Assembly (NCBI GenBank): GCA_003008705.1
Contig: PDUO01000008.1
Span: forward strand, 1,240,001-1,304,000
Direction of reading: 5' to 3'
Length of the DNA stretch: 64,000 bases
Source of the DNA: Pezicula radicicola
Lineage: Eukaryota > Ascomycota > Leotiomycetes > Helotiales > Dermateaceae
The position numbers were made by a program, and so were the translations under genes. Shown here piece after piece: positions 22,915 through 34,577 of this stretch. How positions within the stretch are numbered: the stretch's first letter is position 1; each line of letters begins with the position of its first letter. Below the pieces are notes generated by a model that was given only the letters and a program-made list of their open reading frames with translations, made no database searches and was not told the origin of the DNA.

Positions 22915-24814
22915 ATGTCATCTATTGACGAATCTAAGGAAGCGACCCCTCCACTAAGTGTACACCCCGATGTTGAAAGGGCATCCTCACAGTCCCTTCA
23001 GGCCGTCGAAAAAAAAGAGAACGGTAGTTCAGAAGAGATAGACGCCAAGCCTCCTCGCGATGTGCATGGCTTTCTCTGGTTCATCGTCGTCGCCTGTGTC
23101 TTATCATCCACCTTCTTGTTCGCGATCGACAACACTATTGTCGCAGATATACAAGATGCCATCATATCAGATTTCGACGAGGTAAATAAACTTCCATGGA
23201 TCTCGGTCTCCTTCCTATTGGCAGCCGCCGGTACGAATCTGATGTGGTAAGTGTGCTGTGGTTAATTGGGTCTTCCTAGGATCCAAACCGAAAGGCAAGA
23301 TTGGTAGCTAATTCTCGCGATGTAGGGGACGGCTTTTTGGCCAATTCGATGCGAAATACCTATACATACTCACGACACTTATTTTCGAGGTTGGGTCTGC
23401 AATCTGTGGTGCTGCTCCAAACATGAACGCACTCATCGTGGGACGCACCATCTGTGGACTTGGAGGCGTCGGCATGTATATTGGTGTGATGACTATCATA
23501 TCAATAACAACATCGCCTGCAGAAAGACCGCCGTATCTTGCTTTGATTGGTGTAAGTTCCTCCTTCATTTGAAAGTACACATTCTTTAGAGCCATACTAA
23601 CCGTTGCGCTTCTCTACGAAACAGATGACTTGGGGTATTGGCACGGTGTAAGTACAAGACTCACCACATTTCGGTGAGAGAGAACTTTTGACTAATTAGC
23701 ACACAGGATTGGTCCCTTCATCGGTGGTGGTTTTGCAGACAACGCGGGCGCAACCTGGCGCTGGGGATTTTACATCAATCTTGTCATTGGTGGAATCTTC
23801 GCTCCTGTCTATATTTTCCTCATTCCACGATCCGATCCACGCCCCGGTGTCAGCTTCTTTAACCGCATCAAGGAAGTCGACTGGATCGGCGCCGTGATCC
23901 TTTTAGGAGCCATGACTAGTCTCCTCATGGGAATCAACTTCGGTGGCTTGTTGTATGCCTGGAACTCTGGCAGTATCATCACGCTATTCGTAGTCGGTGG
24001 TGCCTTGTTCATCATTTTGGGCATTCAACAGACTTTCGCCCTTGGTACAACCGTCTCTCGCCGCCTCTTCCCGTTGGAATATCTCCGCGATAAAGAGATG
24101 GTGATCCTATTCATCTTGACGGCTTGTGCGGGAACGGTAACCTTCCTCTTGATCTATTTCATTCCGCTTTTCTTTGAGATCGTTCATGGCGAGACAGCTG
24201 TTGTGGCCGGTGTTAAGTTATTACCATATATTGTCTGCATAGTCACCATGAACTTCGTCAACGGCTTTTCTCTTCAACAAAACGGATACTACATGCCTTG
24301 GTTCGTCGGTGGTCCCATCCTGGTCATCATCGGTAACGCCCTCCTCAATACAGTAACTATCAACACAAGCGTCGCTGCCATCTACGGTTACACCGTCCTC
24401 GCCGGCTTAGGCGCTGGTTCTTTCTCCCAAGCTGGCTTCACCGTTGCCCAGTCTTTCGTCCCCGTCGAAAGTATTCCACTTGTAACGGGATTCTTGACAT
24501 GTGGTCAGATCGGGGGTGCTGCTATCGGCGTCTCCATCGCGAATAGTGTCTTCTTGAATACCGCCCAAAAATCCATTGCCGCCGTCTTGCCCAACGCTCC
24601 GCTAAGCGAAGTGCAGGGAATTATATTTGGCGTCGGCAATGGTGTCATCACTAATTTGGATACCGTTACCAGGGAATCGGTTCTCGAAGCCGTTGTTAGC
24701 AGCTTTGACAAGGGATTTATCATCTCATTGACGGCGGGCTGTCTGGCACTCGTTTGTGCCGTGTTCCTGAACCGGGGAAAGATGAGCAATGCAGCCCTAG
24801 CCGCCCCGATGTGA
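22915..24814 (+). CDS. MFS drug/toxin efflux pump, DHA14-like
   Basis: Four exons (22915-23246, 23326-23551, 23625-23647, 23707-24814) give 562 residues; the third exon is 23 nt. A hydrophilic N-terminal tail of about 55 residues leads into many hydrophobic helices, fitting a 14-TM pump. The MFS signature segments are visible: LFGQFDAKY after TM2, GRTICGLGGVGMYIG near motif B, and WRWGFYINLVIGG, a hallmark of the DHA2/DHA14 (Tri12/aflT-like) family. It probably exports the cluster product across the plasma membrane by proton antiport, which would give self-protection. The first ATG of the in-frame ORF follows a good CACC context. I found no CGG-N4-CCG site in its upstream region, so its control may differ from the enzymes. 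Confidence 0.92.
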
Positions 24815-25382
24815 ACACTGATGCTGCATGTCGCACGTGTGCTGGTATCAAGCCCGCCGCCGTATTGTCATAGAACGAGACTGTGGTTTTCTGTGATGCT
24901 GGGTTGAATATGCAGCAACGATTATTCAAGTACGTTTGATTCTATCATTTAGAGTTATAGATTGTTTAGGAAAAGATGAAGCATTGGTTGGCGAAGCTGT
25001 ATTAAATTTCCAAAATTGGGTGGTTGGGGGAGTGGGCGGCCCCTCGAAGGTGTGTACGCCACGTAGGGTATCCCGCTTAATTAATTCGACATTTGATTAG
25101 TCTTGTGGTTGAAGGGAGCATTTCTCTCAGTTCTTCAAATCCCCAAATAATTATGTTTTTTTTATCTTTCAAAAATAAGAAAAAAATAGGTGATACTTTG
25201 CTCATCCGAGTCCGAGTCAGCAAAAAAGGCATCGAGTTCGACTCGAACTTGAGATATCGCCCATCCTTGCCATATAGATGGACAAATCACAACAGGCCAT
25301 AGTGGTGCATGGCTTTTCACGTCATTTATGTGGAGTTCGGTGTACCTCTCTTTGCCACGGAAAATTCACGTTCATTCCCTGT
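24815..25382. other. Convergent intergenic region
   Basis: 568 bases between the tail-to-tail MFS and SnoaL-like genes. It contains A/T-rich runs and an inverted repeat around 25229-25246 (GAGTTCGACTCGAACT-like). I see no gene. Confidence 0.45.
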
Positions 25383-25940
25383 CTACAGACCCTCGAAGCT
25401 ATCAACCGTCTTGCCGTAGTCATGCTTAGTTACTACCTTATCCTTATCATCCCACCAAATGACCGTGACTCCCATCATCTTGACTTCTTCACCATGCTTC
25501 ATTTGGGCTGTGATGTCGCCTTCGGTTCCTGCACTTGACTGCAAGTATTTGAAACTGAGATTCCATTCCCACGTTGTGAAGCCCTTGTATCCTGAAATTG
25601 ATCGCGTGGAGAGGTGCATGTCGGCACAAGTTGCCAAAAGACCCTCGAAGAACGTGCGGGTTGCAGCCTTGTTGAGGTGCAGATGGCCAAGACCTTAAGT
25701 AAGTAAGTATCAATCTATTGCAAATACTCGAGTTCTGGTTCTATTTCGGTTTCCATTGATTGGTGAAACACAGGCTCCATCCTTGCTAGAACACAGGGGT
25801 AGTTTTGACTTACTGAAATCGGAGAAGTCTAAGTCGTCACTCATGAAGTCGAGGATATCATCAACGGAGCCTCGATTGTAGCAGTCGACAAACTTTGCGT
25901 TTCGCTCTTCAATGTAAGCTTGATCGGGATGTGGCGCCAT
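25383..25940 (-). CDS. SnoaL/NTF2-like small protein (cluster)
   Basis: Two exons (25940-25814 and 25693-25383) give 145 residues. The sequence begins with a helix typical of the NTF2-like fold (AYIEERNAKFVDCYNRGSVD), followed by LDFMSDDLDFSDFS. Later come FFEGLLATC, a GFTTWEWNLSFKY strand and VKMMGVTVIWWDDKDKVV, the usual order of SnoaL-like alpha+beta barrels. Such proteins act as cyclases, isomerases, dehydratases or hydroxylases in polyketide pathways. The catalytic type cannot be told here. A perfect-core CGG-N4-CCG motif lies 190-199 bp upstream, which ties it to the cluster. It is a candidate for the step that shapes the released chain. Confidence 0.8.
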
Positions 25941-26129
25941 GATTGTGGGACTTTAGTCAAAAAAGTGCGTATAGAAGGAATTCTCGGAAAGAGGGAACCT
26001 AGTCTGCATCCTGTACCATTTTATATGTGCTTTACGCCGCAGACGGACATGATTGTTTTTCTAAAATTTCGTAGGGAATTCCTGGATGAGTGGTGCAGGA
26101 CGCCGGTGCTATGTTCCAGCATACATCAG

Positions 26130-26139
26130 CGGAGTTCCG
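26130..26139. promoter_or_regulatory. CGG-N4-CCG motif upstream of the SnoaL-like gene
   Basis: CGGAGTTCCG, flanked as GCGGAGTTCCGT, is the same 12-mer as upstream of the cupin gene (38858-38869). It lies 190-199 bp above the SnoaL-like start codon, in the divergent spacer shared with the Zn2Cys6 activator. Confidence 0.6.
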
Positions 26140-26433
26140 TTGCTGATGCGCTCACCGTCGTCTTAATCATAGGAGGTAAATGGTTAGAGATGAACCATCC
26201 CGATGGTAATGACGACGAGTCATAAGTGGACAGGGTGGGGTAGGAACAGCTTGCAGACTACTCCGTACGAAGAATTGCAAGCAACTTCAAGGTACAATTA
26301 TTACGACCGAAACTCTTCCGGCCTCCGAAAGCCTTTTCTGCCGGCAAAATCAGATAGGCTCCCTAAAAATATAGGCTGTAGTGCCCTAAAAAATAGTAGA
26401 GCGTGTCCGCTTAATGCAAGTTACCTTATCTCC

Positions 26434-26582
26434 AGACGCAGTGAGATATCATTAAACGGAACGGGCCGGTATGTGATAGTTCTCATGGTGTAATTTGTTC
26501 TTGTCTAAGCGGGTACAGTATTCGTATCAAAGTAAATAAGACGGTATCTGCAGGTAAGACGCAGTGAGATATCTTCAAACGG
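26434..26582. repeat. 26-bp direct repeat in the activator gene promoter
   Basis: AGACGCAGTGAGATATC followed by WTYAAACGG occurs at 26434-26459 and again at 26557-26582 with two mismatches, 123 bp apart and on the same strand. Both copies lie 333-481 bp above the activator start codon at 26915. They may be regulatory sites or the footprint of an old local duplication. Confidence 0.6.
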
Positions 26583-26914
26583 TGAAAGGACCATTTGCGC
26601 CACCATTCTGATTGCGCAATTTTTCCCATGCATCCCGAATACATGTCTATGATAGTATGTCTGCTTTTCATCGTGGCTGGATATAAGCCGAATGACCGAG
26701 GGGTGGAAAACATCCGCTCAGGTGGCATTTCAGCAATTTGCTGTTATTTTTAAGAAGTACACTCCAACATCAATGAGTAACTACCTAGCTGTAGGTAGCA
26801 TTCTTTTCTTCGTTTTTTGTTTTAACGCCCTTCGGCTTCTCAGTGCAGCCGATCGATATCAACGTGCGCTTGATGCACCTGTTAAATCCCGCTGGTGATC
26901 TCCAATATAAAAAG

Positions 26915-29644
26915 ATGGAGGATGTACAAAAGACTCTTGGCTCTTCATTTTTAGCTTGCCTCCACTGTGCAAAAGCTAAAGCAAGGTGTGAGAAAAAGGT
27001 AAGTTATAAACTCGGGCGGAGACGGTGCAACCCAATATGCTATGTGACGATAATATTTGCATCCTAATATGAATTGGGCTAATGGGGTTTGTGTTTGCTC
27101 AGTTCCCATGTACAAGATGCATTCGAAAAAACCTTATTTGTATTACAAGGGTGACACAGCGAGGCAATAATCAGTCTAGCAGTAATCCTGGAAAGCTACC
27201 ACCGATCGAAAAGCCCTCCAGGGCAGTACGACAGGCTCACTTGAACTCCGATACCGTCGAAGATAAATTATCTCGAGATATGCAGGACCGAAATCTACTT
27301 TTGGATGAGATGGACGTGGAATTCCATCCCCAGTCGGACGGCGGAACTCTGCTGGTTGGAAACGGCGAACACGATGATCACCTGTCAGACTTCTTTTTCG
27401 AGAATCTGGAAAGCATACCTGGAATGGTGGACCTGCACGATTTAGATATGAGAAATTCCCGCGGCACCACGTTGAGTTCTGTGGATGAACAAACGTCACC
27501 GCATATGAGTTATTTGCATGCTTCGATTTCGCAGACTTCAATGTCTTTTCCAATGATATCGGACGCTTCCTCGCATGAGGACTTGCCCTTAGAGCAGATG
27601 ATCCAAAAAATAACTTCGGACCAGGCCTTTACAGCCGGAAGGAAATCACAGATAGTCACTCTTGATGGATGGCCAATGTTTCAGTGCAATCCAGTCGGGC
27701 AATCAAATCTTTATCCACAGACAGCTCAGGATCACTTGAGACTCCTCTGCTCCAAATGCAATCTCCAGCAGCAATGGGCGGATGGAAAATTTGACTTCGA
27801 TCAGAACGTGAATATCAAGTCTCTTCATGCGGATACGCGTGACATGTTGATGGTCATGACGCAGAAGCACATCCAGAGGGTGCAGAGAGCGCATTACGTT
27901 GAAGCAAAGAATGATACGCAACTACTCCCGACCAATTCTGACTCGGTGTATTTCATGCTGCCGTGCTCGCAGGCTCTAGAGTCATACCTGCGCCTATGTA
28001 TATATCGACTCGAGTTTCATTACCCTTTCATTTCGGCCGCGCATTTCGAAACCAACCAGTTAACTCAAAATGGAAAAACTGCTATATTGAGTCTGGAAAT
28101 GCTTCTCATGGTTGCCGGTGGCGCCATGGCAGCTAGTCAAAAGGAGGAAGCTTGCTGTCATGTTTCTCACGGACTAATTGAGGTTTGCCGTATCTCATTG
28201 TCTAACCTCATCGATCAAAATATCAAGTTTGCATCGGATCCAATTGTTCTGAAATGTGCCCTGCTGTTTGTAGTGATGGCAACCTGGAGTGGAGATAAAT
28301 GGTTGACGGATGTATGTGCTCCATTTCTTGTTTGTTTGAAGGACAACATAGTGACTGAACTAGCGTGCAATCTACCAAAAGGCCATGTACCTTGAGGTGA
28401 GCTACCCCGAATCCTAATAAGGGCCCCCTTCTAATTGCTTAGATGTTATTCAAGGCAGATTTGCAAGACGTAGAGACTGCCGTTTTCCCATTAGCTAGAC
28501 CTTTGAGCGAGGTCAGCCTGCACTGGGAGTCGTGGAAGGAGAGAGAGAAATTAAACAGGTACGGAACATCTTTTTGAGAATTGACTACTGGGTTGACAAA
28601 TAACCAACCAGATTATTCTACTCGTGGGTGATCGTGGACCAAGAGATTTCCTTGTTTCAAAACACCTGCTCACGTCTCCCGCTAGATGTGGTGGAGTTGC
28701 GGGCTCCCATACCGAGTTCCGACGACCTTTGGCATGCAAACTCCGCAGACCAATGGACACAACTTCTTGGCCGATCCGAGGCGCATTACCAGCTCTACCC
28801 TCCTTCTTTGAAGGAATATATCAAGCGCTTTACCGAAATTCGAGATCCCAGCCAAGCGCCCGTCTTCTCATCCACGGCACTGCGATTACTACTATGCTAC
28901 TTGCAGGTCTTAATCTCAAATGTCCGCAAGAGCGTTGACGAGCTATCCATCGGAACGAGGTCTAGCACTTCAAGGGGCAGTGTCTCCCGAGTCGTGGTAT
29001 CCATGCATGTTGAGGAAGCTCAGGACCTACTCCAAAGATGGTTCATGATCGTCCGGAATCAACCTCAGAGCCAGAACTCGCCGTCTTCACGAATAAGTAT
29101 GTCAACAAGTATGATTATCTATCATCTGCTTTACCTGAATATACTCGCCAGTTTCAAGCGGATTGAGGATTTTGCACGCGCAGGACCAAGTTCGTTCTCT
29201 AACCTCTCAGACCGGAGACAACATGGCCTGCTGGAGGACAGGAGAGCTGTCTATTTCCACTGCGGTCAGATACTGCGGATTCTCAGGTCTATGAATGGGT
29301 CCACTCGTCCGGTGTTTTGGGCGGGTGCAGTCTACCGCGTCGCTCTGCTTACTTGGGTAAGTAGTATAACTGATACGGATAATAATATATTCGAAGAAGC
29401 GCCCAACGCTTACAAAACTGTGGCCGTCAATGTCATCGAGCCACATTCATCCTCCGCAATACGTTATCTGGATCACAAGGAAGGCACACCGGTGTTCACG
29501 AGAATAGACCGTTCAGAGATGGCGTTGAGGGATCCGTGTGCTATCTTAGACTTTTGTGTGGAATTTTTGGAGGTCGATAATACTACGCCATTCACGCATG
29601 GTATTAAGCAAAAGTTGCTAGGGATGAAGAATAGGTGGAGGTGA
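26915..29644 (+). CDS. Zn2Cys6 transcription factor, likely pathway activator
   Basis: Five exons (26915-26998, 27103-28311, 28364-28396, 28443-28558, 28612-29644) give 824 residues with matching phases. The third exon, only 33 nt, was recovered because it joins DRAIYQKAMYLEMLF. The N terminus has a full binuclear cluster, C-x2-C-x6-C-x5-C-x2-C-x6-C, in the segment CLHCAKAKARCEKK-FPCTRCIRKNLIC, split by intron 1. An acidic Ser-rich linker follows. A fungal_trans-like middle region has YRLEFHYPFISAAHF, ATWSGDKWLTD and LFYSWVIVDQEISLF. It is a nuclear DNA-binding regulator. Proteins with this cluster usually bind CGG triplets as dimers, which fits the CGG-N4-CCG sites at the cluster promoters. 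That it binds those sites is inference. Confidence 0.9.
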
Positions 29645-30143
29645 TATGAGTGGAAGTACTGATGGTTTGCCATATCATTGGGTAGATGAGGGGCAAAAGT
29701 ATCTAGCCATAATGCTCTTCCTTAGACGTATTGATTTTTGGTAGATAGTAGAAGTCACAGACATGAAAGACTTTAGAACGTATATACCGTAGTTATTAGC
29801 AATTAAGATAATATCTTATAGTTGAATTTAGAGTCCTAAGTTAAAGTGACCTATTATCTTATTCTAGAATTAATATCTTAACTAATAAGAGGTATAGTTT
29901 AGCTTACTAGTAGTCTCCTTTACGCCTTATAAGAGCTTAAGGTTGTTTTTATATTTATTAAGTACTTTTAAAGAGCTTAAAGAATAATAGTCCCTTAGGA
30001 CTTTTTTTTTATAAGTTAAAGTTATTACTATAGTCTATACAAAGGCTATAATAAAAAGTCACTAGACTATAGGGGCAACCGCCCTCTAATCCTTTAATCT
30101 CTGTTCCACATTCGGTTGGTAGGCATGGCCGCTTCACCTAGCT

Positions 30144-30254
30144 CACCTAAGCAACCTAAGTAACCTAAGTAACCTAAGCAACCTAAGCAACCTAAGTAAT
30201 CCCTAAGCAATCCCTGAGTAATCCCTGAGTAATCCCTAAGTAATCCCTAAGCAG
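30144..30254. repeat. Compound minisatellite (8-mer then 11-mer units)
   Basis: About six copies of an 8-bp unit, ACCTAAGY with A-rich joints (CCTAAGTA/CCTAAGCA), pass into about six copies of an 11-bp unit, ATCCCTAAGYA/ATCCCTGAGTA. The shared CCTAAG core suggests the longer unit arose from the shorter. Confidence 0.75.
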
Positions 30255-31602
30255 TACCCACTAAACTAATAAGGCTAGATATTGGCTTAGGATGTATTAT
30301 ATTAATTTTGTCAAATTTTAACGATTATTCCTAGGAGCCCAAAGAAGTTCCTAACGATCCCGAACAGGGCCTTTACTAGGATAAATCTATGTTATACTAT
30401 AGTTTACCATGAAAGAGGATGGGCTATCCTAACCCTATTCTGGGAACAAGTCTTTTACTGTTTTCTATAAATCCCCTTATATCTCTGTCTAGTATCTATA
30501 GCTTTCTACTTCGTCACCAACTACTAACTAGTTTCTAGTCTCCCGTTTCGGCCAATCAAATAGCCCTATCCTTCGTTTTATTAGTTTTAATTTACTCTCT
30601 ACGCCCATTATTGGTTTTCTCTTCGCAATACCAACTAGGAAATCGCTAGAGGAATTCTTTAAGGAAGCCCGCGAAAATAGATCTGAGAAACATTTAGAAA
30701 TTGTTATTTAAGAAGAAGTCAAGAAAAGACTTGCTCTAGTAATTCTAAAGAAATATGCTCTTATAATAACGATATAGAGATAGTAATATTCCTTCTAATT
30801 AAAAAGTTACCATTATAATACTTAATCTATTTTATTACTAGATCTAAGATCGAACGCCCCAATATCACTATACATTATTTAATAAAGGCGTTATAGGAGT
30901 TTTCCATAGCTATAGTACTCGGTATCGAAGGTATATACTACGACCCGATAGCCTGTATATTAATAGTCGTTACATATATAAAGAAATTTTCTGGCGGATT
31001 GAAGGCGGAAGGCCAACCGGGGCTTAGTAAGGAGTTGACTGGCTCTACGAGAAACATATCTATTTCTTCTCTTTCTCTCAGATAACAGGGTTTCAATCAC
31101 TAACGTGTTTTAGTTTATACAAGGTCCTCTGATAGAGGAGCTCAAAATGCAACGTTAGGACTCAAAAGCGGGTGCGGAGATACGGTATAATAATTCATTG
31201 TAAAAATCTCGAAACTCAACTCTAGTTGAATTGTGAGGTGGTAATATGGTAGGCAATACGCAAAATAGAGAATTATCATTCAAAAGATCAATTTAGTACA
31301 GAACTGATCTCTGATCCTCCTGAAAAGCCCAAAGAAGGTATCTAAATAGGTCTTAAACCCCCCAGTTAAGCTCCTAAACAACCTCAGGTAAGTTCGGCTA
31401 TTACAAGAGCCCCAGAGCTATGTAGCATCAACTATTTCATATGTGATTGACCAAGCTCTCCCTTACATGAATAATTGGCTTGTATACTCGAAACCAAGAA
31501 GAAGGATAAATATTCGAAGTAAGATCCAGGCAAACATCTTCTTATTAGTACGAGTAGGAGAGTATATAGTATCCAGTTACAGGCCGGGTTCGGGACCAGG
31601 TA

Positions 31603-31772
31603 AGGCGTCGTATTACGGCCAAGTGGTCAGAAACGATTGTCTAACCTAATTTACACACCGCTATTAGCATTAGGTAAGGCTGTAAGTTTAGACTTTATAT
31701 AGCTAAAATACAGGCTCTCTAATCTCTGTAGTTTTCTGCTAGCAGAAAACACTTGGCCGTAATACGACGCCA
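31603..31772. mobile_element. Short MITE, 170 bp, with TIRs and TA target duplication
   Basis: The ends are near-perfect inverted repeats: the left begins AGGCGTCGTATTACGGCCAA and the right ends with the complementary TTGGCCGTAATACGACGCCA. At least 22 bp match exactly (GGCGTCGTATTACGGCCAAGTG). TA flanks both ends (31601-31602 and 31773-31774). The interior is too short to encode a transposase. The high end identity suggests it is younger than the AT-rich surroundings. Confidence 0.85.
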
Positions 31773-32109
31773 TACCAGGGCTTTATTATCGAGTAAGTGC
31801 TTTGGCAATTCGAATAAATGGCTGGATCACTATATACTAATGAATGTCACTAGGATGTCAAGTTTGCATTATTTAAAAACGAGAATGGAAACGCAGAGTT
31901 TGCCATACAGCTCGTAGGAGACGCTAAAAATATAACATTCACGCCATATAAAGGTTTGGCTCAGTCCAAGGGTATCACGACTTGCCTACTTTGAACTATG
32001 ACGAAGAAGGATCGATTTCTGCCTACGTGGTATTGTATATGATTAGACGCAGGACGTAAATGTGCTAGTAGACCGTGATATCAGGAGCTTAGATGGCCGA
32101 CTGTTAAAA

Positions 32110-32330
32110 TTAATTTTTTTTTTCATTCGTCTAACTCCTCGGAAACAGCCACCGACCCCTTCCTAGCAACCAAATTACAGCCAGCAAAGCTTTCTCCTCC
32201 GTTCTTGCCATTGCTATGCCGGGAAGAATCCGACTCTTGGCCCAAATGCATCAATCGAGCATGGTTTCTGACAGCACCAGAATCTGTAAATCCCCTTCCT
32301 TTGTTGTTATCACAGCCGGGGAAAGTCCAA
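32110..32330 (-). pseudogene. Out-of-frame extra finger and tail of the kinase gene
   Basis: Directly downstream of the kinase stop, another finger-like repeat (PGCDNNKGRGF followed by two spaced His) is readable on the same strand in a different frame, running to a TGA near 32110. Compared with the previous repeat, about five bases seem to be missing at the joint near 32325-32335. The annotated protein therefore ends early at DFPRL. The region looks like a former C terminus lost by frameshift. Confidence 0.6.
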
Positions 32331-34577
32331 TTGGGATTTTCTACCAGAGTGAGCCGATCGAATGTGATACCTCAACAGTGTTGATCGTGAAAACCCCCTC
32401 CCAATATTTTTATCACAGCCAGGGAAGGTACAATTGAATTGGGATTTTTTACCAGAGTGAGCCGATCGACCGTGATCCTTCAACAACGAAGGTCTTGAAA
32501 AGCCTCTTCCTTGGTTGTTGCTACAGCTAGGAATAGTGCAATTCCAAATTTGACCCAAATGGACTGATTGTCTGTGATTCCCCAGAGTACTAGAATCCCA
32601 GAACCCCTTTCCTCCATTATTATCGCAGCCAGGAAAGGAACAATTAGATTTCTGACTCAAATGAAATGATCGAATATGTTGGGCTAAATAGGAATAGCCC
32701 TTTCCTTTATTGTTGTCACAGCCAGGAAGGACACAGTTCTGTAGACGACGAACTTTATGGGCTGATTGCAAGTGGTTAACTGAATTCGTCCGTAATGAGA
32801 ATCCGCCTCTGTTGTTGTCATCACCGCCCTTGTCCTCGTTGTTGTCACAACCAGGAAAGGTGTAATTAAATTTGTGAGGCAAAATTACTGCTTGAACGTG
32901 GTCTATATCCATGGACGACGAAATTCCCACCCCGTCAGTGTTGTCACAACCAGAAAATACGTTATTGGCAAAGGCATCACCAGAGCCGTAATCAAGATCT
33001 TGGTTCTGGAGGGTGTTGCTTTCCAGCACGGCAGAACATTGGTCGGCTTGAGCTATGGCAGGATCCAGGTTGGTTGAAAGGAGATATGGGAGCGGTGTTC
33101 GCTGTTCCTCTGGTTCTTCAATCCACTGCTCTTCATCCGATTGTGAAAAAGGAGGCGATTCGTTATCTCCAAGACAGCATAAGCCACAAAACATTTTAGG
33201 ATTAAAGGAGTTATCAGAATCCACGTGTTGATTTGTGATCATGCTGAATAGTGTTGGAGCCGTCGGGCGATCCCGTAGGTTGACGTTTAACATTAACTTA
33301 ATCCATTTCAGAGGTTCGTTATCTCGGTCGGATCTAAGGGAGTAGAGGTTTTCGATCCAAGAATTCACTGCTCTTATATTGGCGAAGAAACGATAGTTCT
33401 CTGAATCAGCCACGAAGCTGTCGCGCATCTGAGTGATTGTTTGACCTTTTAAGACTGTAATCATCTCTAGAAAGACACAACCTAGCGACCAGATATCAGA
33501 TGAGGAATTTCGAGCTTCGAAATGTGCAACTTCTGGGGCGCAATATACTGGAGACTTGCCAGAATCCGTAGTAGTGGTGCTTCTGCTCATCTCTTCCCAG
33601 TCAAGAGAGATGCCAAAATCTGTCCACAAGACAGTTGAGCCTTTTACCAAAATATTTTGGGGTTTTACATCACGGTGGCGGATTTGAGATTGGTGTAGAT
33701 ATTGAAGGCCGTTACAGAGACACCCAAAGAAGGTTCGAAGTAATGATTGCTTATCAACGGAATTGACGGCCTCTACCATATAGGATGCCAAGTCGTAATC
33801 AGCAACGGGACTCGTTAGAAGAGCAAAGTATTTGGGATCTGTATAGCTTCCAATCTTAGGTGTTCCCATGCGTGGTGAGTTCAACTCTATATTTCAAGAA
33901 GTAATAGCACATACCATTTTTACACAGTGGCTGTGTGAAATCCGTTTAAGAACTCGAAGCTCAGTGAGGAAGCTCTTGATCCCTTGCCTATGTTTTTGGC
34001 CAAACCTAGTCCGTACAAGTATTTTTCGAGCATACTCCTGGTAGCTGAGAAGGCTTATAACCTTCTCCACTACACCATAGGCACCACATCCAAGGATTCC
34101 CTTGACCTCGTATGGTGCCGGTTCCTCTTTTCCAAAACAGAAGTGTCTTCCTTTTTCACCCTTTTCCAAATCAAGTCTCTCCGTGAGCACGACATGCTGA
34201 TACTGCAAAAATTTGCCTTGTGCCTCGAAACTAATAACAGAGGGAAAGGATTTCGCATCAAAAGGGAAGGAGATGTCCGTAATGTCGCGCTCTATAAATT
34301 CGTCAAGAACGTTAAGTTGATTGATAATACGGAGGACAGTATATAGGCGGGGTACTCGACTGTAGGAAGCACGATTGCTATTCTGCAATAGGAATGAGAT
34401 CTGCGCGAGATCTGCATCTGTGAAGTGACCTGCCCGGTCGTCCGCAAAGAATTCTCCAAGCCGCTCATCAATACTGCGAGGCATTTTTAGCGACATTGGA
34501 GGATTTTCTGTACCATCTTGGATATTCGTAATACAAGCGAAATGATTTGTTGATTGAATACCATTGAAGGATGCCAT
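32310..34577 (-). CDS. Protein kinase fused to C-terminal zinc-finger-like repeats
   Basis: Two exons (34577-33915, 33854-32310) give 735 residues. After an N-terminal region of about 160 residues comes a Ser/Thr kinase domain with glycine loop GCGAYGVVEKV, ARKIL lysine, HRDVKPQNILV catalytic loop, TDFGIS and CAPEVA (APE). The splice acceptor CCTAAG was chosen to give GSYTDPKYFALLTSPVADYDL, which completes the N lobe. After a CGLCC motif and an acidic linker, the C terminus has about five tandem units of the type FPGCDNN-x-GKGF-x-L-x3-H-x3-H. They are Cys/His-spaced like C2H2 fingers with an odd DNN core. Kinase-plus-finger arrays are unusual. Its role is unknown; signalling or nucleic-acid binding are possible. 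No cluster motif was seen upstream. Confidence 0.85.

Larger units (their letters stand above)
29645..32109. other. AT-rich, gene-poor block with transposon relics
   Basis: About 2.5 kb with long AT-rich stretches, few G/C-rich codons and no supported gene. The composition and dense stop codons suggest old repeats mutated by a RIP-like process, although I did not measure the dinucleotide indices. It holds a minisatellite near 30.2 kb and a small MITE at 31603-31772. The block separates the main cluster from the kinase, epimerase-like and cupin genes. Confidence 0.6.

Noticed and set aside
29645..31130. Possible retrotransposon coding remains in the AT-rich block
   Set aside because: Stops are too dense and I could not recognise gag, reverse transcriptase or transposase motifs in any frame; described only as relic DNA.
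31443..31649. 68-codon frame ending inside the small MITE
   Set aside because: It crosses the transposon boundary and has no motif.
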